A DNA stretch of 64,000 nt from Granulicella aggregans (GTDB taxonomy: Bacteria > Acidobacteriota > Terriglobia > Terriglobales > Acidobacteriaceae): assembly GCF_025685565.1 (NCBI RefSeq), contig NZ_JAGSYE010000001.1, positions 372,001-436,000 of the forward strand. The letters are read 5' to 3'. Every line of letters begins with the position of its first letter. Positions within the stretch are counted from its first letter, which is position 1. The translations under genes were made by a program, and so were the position numbers. Below the pieces are notes generated by a model, which did no database searches, was not told where the DNA came from, and worked only from the letters and a program-made list of their open reading frames with translations. Shown here one piece after another: positions 25,618-33,893 of the stretch.

Positions 25618-27245
25618 GGCGGGAGTGAGCGGAGTGCGTCGTTTACCTGAGCGACGACAGAAGCCCAATCCCCGGGCTGCGGCTGCTGAAAGATGCGCAT
25701 CGACGGATACCACGGGCTGCCACCGCCGAACTCCGGCCAGCGCCAGTCTGGTGCGAAGGGCAGCATAAGCCACACCGGTACTCCAAGCGCGCCAGCCAGG
25801 TGCGCGGTCGTGTTGTCGATGGTGATGACGAGGTCCATGGCGGCGACCTGCGCGGCGAACTCGTCCATGTCGCGCAACTGATCGACCTCTGGATCGACGA
25901 GGAGTGACAGGCCAGCAGCGGCGACCTCCGCCTCGAGCGCTGTGGCATCGCCATACTGCAGCGACACCCAGCGCTTGCCGGGCACGTCAAACAGCGGCTT
26001 GAGTTGTTCGAGATCAATAGACCGGCCTTTACCGGTCTTTACATTGTTCGAGAACCACGCCAACCCCACAGTCCTTTCGCCATTCGCATAGCGGCCGCGG
26101 TAATGCTCGCGTTGCGTTGAGTCGGCGCGTAGATACGGCGAGGACGATGAGGCAAACTCGCTCCACTCCCTGCGATAGAGACCCGGCAGGCTCCCAAGAG
26201 GCAACTGCGCTACGATCCTTCGCGCCGGATCGAACCCGGCTTCGCGGTCCGAAATCACTTCAATGTCCGGGAAAGAGCGTGCGAGCAGCGGCTTTAGGCG
26301 GGCGTCGCACTCCAGAATGCAGCGGGTCCCGGCGCGGATCACGTCAGGTACCGCCGACGAGAACATGATCTCGTCGCCGATGCCCTGCTCTGGCCAGAGC
26401 AGAAGGCTGCCATCGATAGGCTGGCCTTTCCACGCGGGCTGGAGGTACGGGCGCATTGGAGTCGCGTGATCGGCTGAGCTCCAGCGGCATTCATAGGCGG
26501 CCCAGCCCTCGCGAAAGTTGCCTTGAAGAAGCAGAAGCAGAGCCTTGGCAAAGCCAGCTCGCGGGTGATCGGGCTCTGCCGCAAGGGCCTCGCGGAAGGC
26601 AGCCAGAGCGCCGTCGAGATCGCGGTTGGCGCGCAGCAGGATGCCAAGCTCATGCAGCGCGTCCGCATATCCTGGCTGGAGCGCAATCGCCCGCCGGTAC
26701 GCGGCGATAGCGAGATCCGTCTTCAACTCAACGCGGTGTGCGTCGCCCAGCTTCTTATGGACTTCGGCCATATCCGGGCGCAGTGCGAGAGCGCGCTCAT
26801 ACCACTCGATGGCATTTCTGGTATCTTCGGCGGCGAGAAAAAGGTGCGCCAGGTTGACCTGCGCCTCCACGAGGTCCGGCTTGATCCTCAGAGCACTTAG
26901 GTAGCAGCCACCGGCGTCGCGCGCCAGGTCAAGATGCTGCAGCACGTTGCCCAGGTTCAGGTAGTAGGAAGAGGCGCGAGGGTTGAGCTCAATGGCGTGG
27001 CGGATTCGCTCGATCGCGGTCTCGCAGTCGCCGGCCTCGTAGGCGATCATTCCAAGCAGATGGAGGCTGTCCGCATGGTTCGGATCGGCATCGAGAATCT
27101 GCCGGTAGCCCAGCTCGGCCTCGGCTGTCCTTCCCTCGCGATGATTCTCGAGGGCTTGATCGAAGATCGTCTCAAGGCTCAAGTGCGCTATTCCAGTTCC
27201 CTTCTGAACCGTCGTATAGCTCTTAGACCGGGCCGATCGTGTCAA
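25599..27245 (-). CDS. TPR-repeat glycosyltransferase (GT9-like C-terminal domain)
   Basis: 548 residues from a TTG that has GGAAAGG nine bases upstream and overlaps the preceding gene by 23 bp; a second candidate TTG is at 27182. Residues from about 25 to 260 form at least six tetratricopeptide repeats (for example LHLLGMIAYEAGDCETAIE, LGNVLQHLD). The C-terminal 280 residues match the family that follows such TPRs: LLWPEQGIGDEIMFSS, and TIDNTTAHLAGALGVPVWLML, a nucleotide-sugar-binding feature of heptosyltransferase-like enzymes. Likely glycosylates protein or envelope glycan. Confidence 0.8.
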   Translation of the reverse strand: MTRSARSKSYTTVQKGTGIAHLSLETIFDQALENHREGRTAEAELGYRQILDADPNHADSLHLLGMIAYEAGDCETAIERIRHAIELNPRASSYYLNLGNVLQHLDLARDAGGCYLSALRIKPDLVEAQVNLAHLFLAAEDTRNAIEWYERALALRPDMAEVHKKLGDAHRVELKTDLAIAAYRRAIALQPGYADALHELGILLRANRDLDGALAAFREALAAEPDHPRAGFAKALLLLLQGNFREGWAAYECRWSSADHATPMRPYLQPAWKGQPIDGSLLLWPEQGIGDEIMFSSAVPDVIRAGTRCILECDARLKPLLARSFPDIEVISDREAGFDPARRIVAQLPLGSLPGLYRREWSEFASSSSPYLRADSTQREHYRGRYANGERTVGLAWFSNNVKTGKGRSIDLEQLKPLFDVPGKRWVSLQYGDATALEAEVAAAGLSLLVDPEVDQLRDMDEFAAQVAAMDLVITIDNTTAHLAGALGVPVWLMLPFAPDWRWPEFGGGSPWYPSMRIFQQPQPGDWASVVAQVNDALRSLPPRHSEA

Positions 27246-28296
27246 AGTTTCGAGCCTTTCCAGCGTTCGCGTTATTGAGATGGCCTGCGGCGAGGCCGAT
27301 CTTCTCTGCTATCACCGGAGAGCCATTTGAGGCGAGATAAGCCCGCCGATAGGCGGTCAACGCGTGGTCGTGTTCGCCGGCGATCAGGAGCGAATCTCCG
27401 AGAGCATCATGCAGGGCGGGTGAGTCTTCGCCGAGAGCGAAGGCGCGCAGCAGACTCTGCCGGGCCTCGGCAATACGGCCAAGTCGCAGCAGGCAGATGC
27501 CGGCGTAAAGCGGGCCTCGACTGTCTTTTGGGCGCAGGGCGGATGCACGCTGCAGGTAAGGCAATGCCTCTTCGGAATGCTTCCTCTGCAGAAGCTCCGT
27601 AATGCCCATCTGCAACTGCGCCTCGAAGCTCTCCGGCTCATGGGCGATCTTCTCCAAGCCGAGCCGGCGATAGAGCCGGACCTTCTCCTCGACCACGTCG
27701 GCAGGAGTCTCAACCGGCCCAAAGTGATGGATGCTCAGCGGACCGTTCGTGCGTGTGAGGCCGAGGCTGTCGATGGTGCTTGTCACCTGCTCGTGAACGC
27801 GCTCGCGGAAACAGACCTCCGGGTGGGGTCGAAAGAGGCGGGTGTGCACGGAGCGGACATAGCCGGGATATCGACGAGCCTCTAGGAGATCGCTGGAGTT
27901 GGGCTCAACGGCGCAGGTGATCTGATCGAAGTACAGACGATCTACATAGTCGCGGCGAGTCAGGGTATAGGCGTGAACCGAGGTGTCGCGAACAAGTTCG
28001 GGCAGAAGGGATGCGGCCTCTATCGGGTCGAGCATCTCGTCTGCGTCGAGGACGAGCACCCACTCGCACCGGGCCAGGGCAAGGACCTGATTGCGCGCTG
28101 CGGCGAAGTCTTCCTGCCAGGGGATGGAAACGACCTCGGCACCAAAGCTCTCTGCAATTGAGCGCGTATCGTCAGTCGATCCGGTGTCGCCGATTACGAT
28201 CCGGTCCACCAGCGGCCTTGCACTACGCAAGCAGCGGGCAAGCGAAGCGCCGCCGTTGCGGACGATCATGGACAGCTCGATGGTCGGGTGTGACAT
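27223..28296 (-). CDS. Family 2 glycosyltransferase with TPR tail
   Basis: 357 residues from ATG 28296 (MSHPTIELSMIVRNGGASL). GT-A fold with IGDTGSTDDT and the metal-binding LVLDADEML (DxD). After about residue 210 comes a TPR region (LPYLQRASALRPKDSRGPL, LHDALGDSLLIAGEHDHALTAY). Similar proteins act in glycan or lipid-sugar assembly, or as SunS-like transferases; substrate unknown. It overlaps the next TPR-glycosyltransferase gene, so the two likely act together. A longer frame to 28404 lacks similarity. Confidence 0.82.
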   Translation of the reverse strand: MSHPTIELSMIVRNGGASLARCLRSARPLVDRIVIGDTGSTDDTRSIAESFGAEVVSIPWQEDFAAARNQVLALARCEWVLVLDADEMLDPIEAASLLPELVRDTSVHAYTLTRRDYVDRLYFDQITCAVEPNSSDLLEARRYPGYVRSVHTRLFRPHPEVCFRERVHEQVTSTIDSLGLTRTNGPLSIHHFGPVETPADVVEEKVRLYRRLGLEKIAHEPESFEAQLQMGITELLQRKHSEEALPYLQRASALRPKDSRGPLYAGICLLRLGRIAEARQSLLRAFALGEDSPALHDALGDSLLIAGEHDHALTAYRRAYLASNGSPVIAEKIGLAAGHLNNANAGKARNFDTIGPV

Positions 28297-28443
28297 TGCC
28301 TTCGATCCAGCATCAGGGATTGCCGTATCGCTGAGCAACGCCACGAAAGTAGCAGGGCGCTCCCGTTTGCGACCAACGGGAGCACCACGCGAAGCCCAAT
28401 ACACGTCACGAAGTGACCGCCCCGCGCGTAGCGGACCTCTCTC

Positions 28444-29949
28444 TTAGTGCTTCTCGACCATCTCCATCACGTCCTTGCGCAGCGAGAGTGAACTGGCGAG
28501 CCGCGAATAGTACATGTGGCCGCCGGGATACTCATGCACGGAAATTCGAGTGGGATCGCCCATGATCGGAATCTGGCTGACCGTCAGGACGGAGCCCATG
28601 AACGGGCATGAGAGATCGGCCCAGCCGTGCGCAATCAGCACGCGCAGCTTGGGGTCCGTGGCGACCGCGGTGCGAAGATCGGTCGCGGATTCCGAGCCTT
28701 CGAAGACCCCCTTGCCGCCCGACCGGTCCCAGTTGCGGTTCACCTCGAAGGAGAGCGCGTTGTAGCGGGCGTCCGTCTTCCAGCCAACGGTGCGGGTGAC
28801 GAAGTCGACCATCGCGGTCGTCGTTGGAGCGATGATGCTCAGAAGGATGGGGTCCTGCGTCTCCTGCGTCGGGTTGTAAGGGAAGGGATCGTAGGCGGTG
28901 ACGTTGGGGTCGTAGCGGCTGCCTAGCTTGCCAGTCTCGCGAAACTCCTCCCGCAGAAAGGCCTGCGTCTCGAGGCGACCGCCGGACTGCTTGACGAAGG
29001 TGGGATCAAGTCCGGTCAGCTCCGTCACTTTCTTGACGATGCGCGGCGTAGCTGCTGGGTCGGAGAATCCCTTGCCCAGGTCGACCATGTACTCCCCGCG
29101 GGTGTAATCGATGACGGCAGCCATGTTCTCCGGCGTCAGCTTGCCCTGGCGCTCATAGTTCGCCGCCACAATCGAAGGCAGCGTAATCATCCACGGAATA
29201 GGCGAAAGGTCTTCCGACCCGGTGCTGGGGTTGAGCGCAGGAGAGACGAGAACAAGGCCGTTTACGGCTACCCCAATGGAAGACTGCAGATAGCTGGTAA
29301 GGCGCGGGCCGCGATAACCGCCGTAGCTCTCCCCGACGATGTACTTGCGCGACTGCAGCCGCTGGTTCTTGACCAGCCAGTCGTAGACGATCTTCGAGAG
29401 ATAGGCGATGTCCTGATCGGGACCGTAGAAGAGCTTTTTGGTCTCGTCCATCGCGACCAGCGACCTGCTGAAGCCGGTGCCGATGGGATCGATGAAGACG
29501 AGGTCGGTGAAGTCGAGCCAGGTGCCGGGGTTGTCCTTCAATGTGGCGGGGTCCGACGGGCTCTGGCCCTCGGCACCGAAGTCGACGCGTTTAGGGCCGA
29601 TCGCGCCGAGGTTCAGGTAGACACTGGCCGCGCCGGGGCCGCCGTTGAAGGCGAAGGTGACCGGGCGATTCGGGCCGTCCATCGTGTAGGAGGTAAAGAC
29701 AACCTCTCCGACAGTCTTACCTTCCCCGTTCTTTACCGGCAGGGTTCCAACTGTGGCCGTGTACTTCAGGGTCTTGCCGCCCAGCTCCATGGTCTGCGCG
29801 ACGGATTTGTCTGCGGGAAGATCATTGCTTACAGGCTTCACCTCGGCCTTTGCATCGGGCTTGGAATCGGGTTTCGCGTCCTGTGCGCGAGCGAGGCAAG
29901 AGGCGGTAGTAAAGCTCATGGTGAGGACGAAGATCAGCGTACGGTTCAT
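28444..29949 (-). CDS. Secreted S10 serine carboxypeptidase-like peptidase
   Basis: 501 residues with a signal peptide (LIFVLTMSFTTASCLARA) and a lysine/aspartate-rich linker. Catalytic triad candidates: Ser208 in VGESYGGYRG, Asp in AHGWADLSCPFMG, His in YPGGHMYY. FNGGPGAASVYLNLG is the S10 oxyanion region. Removes C-terminal residues from peptides at acidic pH in characterised members, which fits an acid-soil bacterium, but that is an inference. Confidence 0.92.
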   Translation of the reverse strand: MNRTLIFVLTMSFTTASCLARAQDAKPDSKPDAKAEVKPVSNDLPADKSVAQTMELGGKTLKYTATVGTLPVKNGEGKTVGEVVFTSYTMDGPNRPVTFAFNGGPGAASVYLNLGAIGPKRVDFGAEGQSPSDPATLKDNPGTWLDFTDLVFIDPIGTGFSRSLVAMDETKKLFYGPDQDIAYLSKIVYDWLVKNQRLQSRKYIVGESYGGYRGPRLTSYLQSSIGVAVNGLVLVSPALNPSTGSEDLSPIPWMITLPSIVAANYERQGKLTPENMAAVIDYTRGEYMVDLGKGFSDPAATPRIVKKVTELTGLDPTFVKQSGGRLETQAFLREEFRETGKLGSRYDPNVTAYDPFPYNPTQETQDPILLSIIAPTTTAMVDFVTRTVGWKTDARYNALSFEVNRNWDRSGGKGVFEGSESATDLRTAVATDPKLRVLIAHGWADLSCPFMGSVLTVSQIPIMGDPTRISVHEYPGGHMYYSRLASSLSLRKDVMEMVEKH

Positions 29950-30049
29950 GAAAACGAGGATACATTGTGTTGACGGTCATCAGATTTTGTTCGCGACGAG
30001 GCTTATTTCAGCGTTTAATGGCATCGAGCAACCCTAAGGAGAGAAAAGA

Positions 30050-30580
30050 ATGCGTCTCGCACTGATTGGAATCACGGCCCTTGCCATCGCAACCCCAGCT
30101 TTCGCGAAGCCGAAGAACGAGATTGTCGTCCCCCTCAAGACCTCCACCGGCGAGGACGCGGGTACCGCCACCTTCAAGCAAGGTAAGAAGAATCTCACCA
30201 TCAAGCTGGACCTGAAGAATCTCCCCTTTGGCGACCATGCCGTGCATATTCACGCCAAGCCGATGTGCGAGGCACCGGACTTCAAGAGCGCGGGCGGCCA
30301 CTTCAACCCGGATGCCAAGCAGCATGGAACCATGAACCCGATGGGCCACCACAACGGCGATCTGCCAGAGAACATCAGCATCGGTGAGACGCACACCGGA
30401 ACGGCGACCTTCAAGGTCGACTACCTGTCGATGACCGACGGCTCGCCCAACAACATCCTGGCGAACGGCGGGACGGCGATCATGGTTCACGAGAAGGCTG
30501 ACGACATGAAGACCGATCCGACCGGCAACGCCGGAAACCGGATCGCCTGCGGCATCATCATGGAGCCGGCTGCGAAATAA
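30050..30580 (+). CDS. sodC: Periplasmic Cu/Zn superoxide dismutase
   Basis: 176 residues with signal peptide (LALIGITALAIATPAFA). Ligand motifs: HAVHIHAKPMC (two Cu His, disulfide Cys), GGHFNPDAKQHG, GHHNGDLP, and VHEKADD; the active-site Arg is in GNRIACGII with the second Cys. All expected metal ligands are present. Dismutates superoxide outside the cytoplasm. AAGGAGAG precedes the ATG. Confidence 0.93.
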   Translation: MRLALIGITALAIATPAFAKPKNEIVVPLKTSTGEDAGTATFKQGKKNLTIKLDLKNLPFGDHAVHIHAKPMCEAPDFKSAGGHFNPDAKQHGTMNPMGHHNGDLPENISIGETHTGTATFKVDYLSMTDGSPNNILANGGTAIMVHEKADDMKTDPTGNAGNRIACGIIMEPAAK

Positions 30581-30636
30581 GCTCTCGTCCTGACCTCAAG
30601 GTTGTAGAAGCCGCTTTTGGCGGATTGAACCACCGG

Positions 30637-30670
30637 GAACGCCCATGCGTATTAGAGCGCATGGGCGTTC
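30637..30670 (+). promoter_or_regulatory. Perfect 13-bp inverted repeat upstream of the sigma gene
   Basis: Arms GAACGCCCATGCG and CGCATGGGCGTTC with an eight-base loop, ending six bases before the sigma-factor ATG I use (30676). No T-run follows, so it is more likely a structure limiting translation, or an operator, than a terminator for sodC. Confidence 0.6.
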
Positions 30671-30675
30671 TGCAT

Positions 30676-31503
30676 ATGGCCATTCCAGCTTCGATACCGA
30701 TGTCCTCAAACCTTCACGGCATCCTGCCGCGCCGGCGCTTAAAGCGGCTCGCAACCGCCGAGGTGCAAGTGGTCGCCCTGCCCGTACCGCCAATCGCAAC
30801 GGCAACGGTCGATTCGCAGGTTAGGACCACGTCGCAGCAAGGTACACTTCTGCCAGTCCCCCCAGTAGAGGTTCAGACGACGTTGGAGCGTACTCCACAG
30901 CAGATTGCCGAGCAGGAAGCCATCCTCAAGCTGGTCCGGCAGTGCATCGCGGGCGAGCAGCAGGCGTGGGCGCAGCTCGTCGCCAGCCAGCACCGGCGCA
31001 TCTACGGCATCTGCTACCGCTTCACGAATTCAGCGTGCGACGCCGAAGATCTCACCCAGGACGTCTTCATCAAGGTCTACAAGAACCTGAACAGCTTCGA
31101 CCTGCAGAAGGGCAGCTTTCAGACGTGGATGACGACACTGGCGCGTAACCTGCTGGTCGACCACTTCCGCAGGACGCGTCTGGACCGGGCCAGTGACTCG
31201 CTGGACGCGAGCCTGGGCAGCGACGACGACGGACCGACCATCGGCGACCGTTTGATGGACTCCGGCATCTCTCAAGATAAGCACGTGGCGGGTCTGGAAT
31301 TGAAGGCTACAATTCAGGACGCGCTCAAGCAGCTGTCTCCTGAGTTGCGCGAAGCGGTCATCCTTCGCGACCTTGAAGATATGGATTACAAAGAGATTGC
31401 GCAGGTCCTCCGCATCCCGGAAGGAACCGTGAAAAGCCGCATCAGTCGCGGTCGCGGGGAACTGGCAAGGCTTTTGCAACGTATAGAAGGGCAGGTGATG
31501 TAA
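30676..31503 (+). CDS. ECF-type RNA polymerase sigma factor
   Basis: About 275 residues. Region 2 (AWAQLVASQHRRIYGICYRF, DAEDLTQDVFIKVYKNL, FQTWMTTLARNLLVDHFRR) and region 4 (LSPELREAVILRDLEDMDYKEIAQVL, PEGTVKSRISRGRGEL) are clear. An N-terminal extension of about 80 residues has no similarity; its start is uncertain (TTG 30625, ATG 30661, 30676 or 30700). It is directly followed by its likely anti-sigma factor and two membrane proteins. Target promoters unknown. Confidence 0.88.
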   Translation: MAIPASIPMSSNLHGILPRRRLKRLATAEVQVVALPVPPIATATVDSQVRTTSQQGTLLPVPPVEVQTTLERTPQQIAEQEAILKLVRQCIAGEQQAWAQLVASQHRRIYGICYRFTNSACDAEDLTQDVFIKVYKNLNSFDLQKGSFQTWMTTLARNLLVDHFRRTRLDRASDSLDASLGSDDDGPTIGDRLMDSGISQDKHVAGLELKATIQDALKQLSPELREAVILRDLEDMDYKEIAQVLRIPEGTVKSRISRGRGELARLLQRIEGQVM

Positions 31504-31504
31504 C

Positions 31505-32542
31505 GTGGCCTCAAACATGAATCCGCCAAACCAATTCGGAAGCGCAAAGCCGTCAAGAGGCGGCGAAGGAACCACCTGCGCGCAGTGCGAGGCGATGCTG
31601 CCCGACTGGATGGACCACGCCGAAGGCGGCGAGATGACGCCGAAAGACCACGCCGCGTTCGAGCTGCACATCGCGACCTGCCCCGAGTGCAGCCAGATGC
31701 TGGCCGACGCCCAGCGCGGAGCAGCCCTGCTACAGATGCTGAGGTCCCCCCGGCCGGAGCCTTCTTCCGCCTTGATGGACCGCATACTCGCCAACACCAG
31801 CGGCCTTGCGGGGCCGGCCAAAAGCCGGGTATCCGGCGTGCTCGCGATGCCGTCTCTGGATGGAGCCGAGGTGGAGATTCAGAGCGTAATCCCGGCCAAC
31901 TACATCCTGACCCCGGCCATCGCGCAGCCCGCGTTCGCATCGCCAGCAGGGAATGTCCTGCCCTTCCGCACTCCGGCGGCGTCACGGTTCAGCCTTCGCT
32001 CCATCACGCACACGATGATGCAGCCACGGCTCGCGATGACGGCAGCAATGGCGTTCTTCTCGATTGCCCTGACCTTGAACCTTACCGGCGTCCAGCTAAA
32101 TCAGCTGAGCATCAGCGACCTGAAGCCCTCGAACCTGCGGCGCACTTTCTACCAGGCGGATGCCAGCGTAGTTCGCTACTACGATAATCTCCGCGTGGTG
32201 TACGAGCTGGAGTCGCGGGTGCAGGACCTGAAGCGCTCGAGCGACAACTCCGAGACGGATGGCGCTGCCTCCGGCGCGAAGGCAAACCCTGACTCAGAAG
32301 AGACGAAGGACAAGTCCAAGCAGGACCAGCAGCATAAGAACGCGCCGAAGGCTGGCAGCGGTACAAGCCAGCGGCATGATCCCATAAATCAGAACTTTAG
32401 ATTAGCGGCAGCACGAGACCAAAGCCACCCTCCCCGAAGAGATGCATTTGAGCCAGCTTTGCTCACAGGTTTTCTTGAGCGCAAGACTGTAGCAACAAGC
32501 AATCAGTCGAAAGAAGAAAGACAGGAAGGGGTGCTGGCATGA
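31505..32542 (+). CDS. Zinc-finger anti-sigma factor
   Basis: 345 residues from a GTG one base after the sigma stop (an ATG at 31517 is an alternative). The N-terminus carries the ZAS motif: CAQC (near residue 25), and H-x3-CPEC (HIATCPECSQ), which hold zinc in anti-sigma domains. A single TM helix (RLAMTAAMAFFSIALTLNL) is near residue 180, with a charged outside region rich in Ser/Lys. Expected to sequester the upstream sigma factor at the membrane. The stop overlaps the next start by four bases. Confidence 0.85.
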   Translation: MASNMNPPNQFGSAKPSRGGEGTTCAQCEAMLPDWMDHAEGGEMTPKDHAAFELHIATCPECSQMLADAQRGAALLQMLRSPRPEPSSALMDRILANTSGLAGPAKSRVSGVLAMPSLDGAEVEIQSVIPANYILTPAIAQPAFASPAGNVLPFRTPAASRFSLRSITHTMMQPRLAMTAAMAFFSIALTLNLTGVQLNQLSISDLKPSNLRRTFYQADASVVRYYDNLRVVYELESRVQDLKRSSDNSETDGAASGAKANPDSEETKDKSKQDQQHKNAPKAGSGTSQRHDPINQNFRLAAARDQSHPPRRDAFEPALLTGFLERKTVATSNQSKEERQEGVLA

Positions 32543-33891
32543 ACTGCGCAAATCATCAGGATCGGGAACGAGTCGCCTTTTGCCAGAACTGCGGGAAGCC
32601 GCTGTGCCAGGAGTGCATGAGAGCCGTCGGCTCCGCTGTCTTCTGCGAGCCTTGCCTCGCTGCCAAGCTCGCCGCCGCCGGAGCTGTCCCAGCGGGTGGC
32701 TATAGCTATAGCGACCCAGCCTCCGGAATCAACGCCAGCGGAACGGCTGCTGGCGGGACATACACCTACGCCGACCCGGTGGCAGGCACCTACGCCAGCG
32801 GCGTGATCCCTCCGCAGCCTCTCTCCGGAGTTCCAAACCCTATGCTCGCCGGACTTCTGGGTTTCATTCCCGGTGTCGGAGCCATGTACAACGAGCAGTA
32901 TGCCAAGGGAATCGTCCATCTCATCGTCTTCGCGATCCTGGTCAGCCTTGCGGACAACCACGGCATCTTCGGTCTGTTTGTCGCAGGCTGGATCTTCTAC
33001 ATGGTCATCGAGGCGCATCACACCGCACGCGCTCGTCGCGACGGTCTACCGCTGCCGAATCCCTTTGGCCTGAATGATCTCGGCGAGAGACTTGGCTTTG
33101 GCAGGTCCTGGGGAGCCCCCGCGCAGGTTCCGAACATCGATCCAGCAGCGTCTCCGGGAGGTCCCCCAGCCGGGGCTTACACACCTGGCCCCGCCTACAT
33201 TCCACCGGCAGGTAACCCTTACGTTGCAGGAGCGGTCCCGCCTAACTGGACCTCCGGCGCCTGGACGCCTCCGCCGACGCCCGGCTGGGAGCCCTACGCT
33301 CCAATCCCGCCGATTCCGCCCCAGGTTCCTTTGGACACCCAGGTCCCCTACCCCGGCAACCGCTTCCCTGCAGGAGCCCTGTGGCTGATCGGCTTCGGAG
33401 CGTTGTTCCTCCTGGGCAACGCGGGACTCTTCCACGGCTTCTCGACACGCCTGTTCCTGCCGTTCCTGCTCATTGGCCTGGCTGTGTACATCTTCGTACA
33501 CAAGATGACTTCTTCTGGTAGCGGCATGACCAGCGACGGCTCCGCCAGCTATCGTCTGCGCGTCTTCCGCGCACTTCGCGGATCCGTCTGGATCGCTCTC
33601 GTCGGTCTGCTCTTCTTCCTGGACCAGTTCGATATCCTCTCGTGGGGACATAGCTGGCCACTGTTCATCATTCTCGCTGGAGTCATGACGGTGCTCGAAC
33701 GGGCAGCGTACAGCGCGGCAGTAGCCGCCGGCCCGATGCCCATCGACCCTAACTATCCGGCTGGATACCCCAACTACCCGCCAGCGCCCGTGTCGCCCGC
33801 ACCTCCCTCATCGTCGGTATCGATCGTGCCGGCGACCGAGGACTCCCACGGATTTCACGAATCGGCAATTGAACGCAAGGAAGGAGAATAA
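32539..33891 (+). CDS. B-box-type zinc-finger membrane protein with LiaI/LiaF-like region
   Basis: 450 residues. B-box-like zinc finger at the N-terminus (CANHQDRERVAFCQNCGKPL, CQEC, FCEPC). Next a TM segment pair (GLLGFIPGVGAMYNEQYAKG, HLIVFAILVSLA), a proline-rich stretch, then three TM helices with LPFLLIGLAVYIF and WPLFIILAGVM, a pattern of LiaI/LiaF-like and DUF5668 membrane modules. Coupled by ATGA overlap to the anti-sigma gene. Probably part of an envelope-stress sensing system; inference from context. Confidence 0.75.
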   Translation: MNCANHQDRERVAFCQNCGKPLCQECMRAVGSAVFCEPCLAAKLAAAGAVPAGGYSYSDPASGINASGTAAGGTYTYADPVAGTYASGVIPPQPLSGVPNPMLAGLLGFIPGVGAMYNEQYAKGIVHLIVFAILVSLADNHGIFGLFVAGWIFYMVIEAHHTARARRDGLPLPNPFGLNDLGERLGFGRSWGAPAQVPNIDPAASPGGPPAGAYTPGPAYIPPAGNPYVAGAVPPNWTSGAWTPPPTPGWEPYAPIPPIPPQVPLDTQVPYPGNRFPAGALWLIGFGALFLLGNAGLFHGFSTRLFLPFLLIGLAVYIFVHKMTSSGSGMTSDGSASYRLRVFRALRGSVWIALVGLLFFLDQFDILSWGHSWPLFIILAGVMTVLERAAYSAAVAAGPMPIDPNYPAGYPNYPPAPVSPAPPSSSVSIVPATEDSHGFHESAIERKEGE

Positions 33892-33893
33892 CG

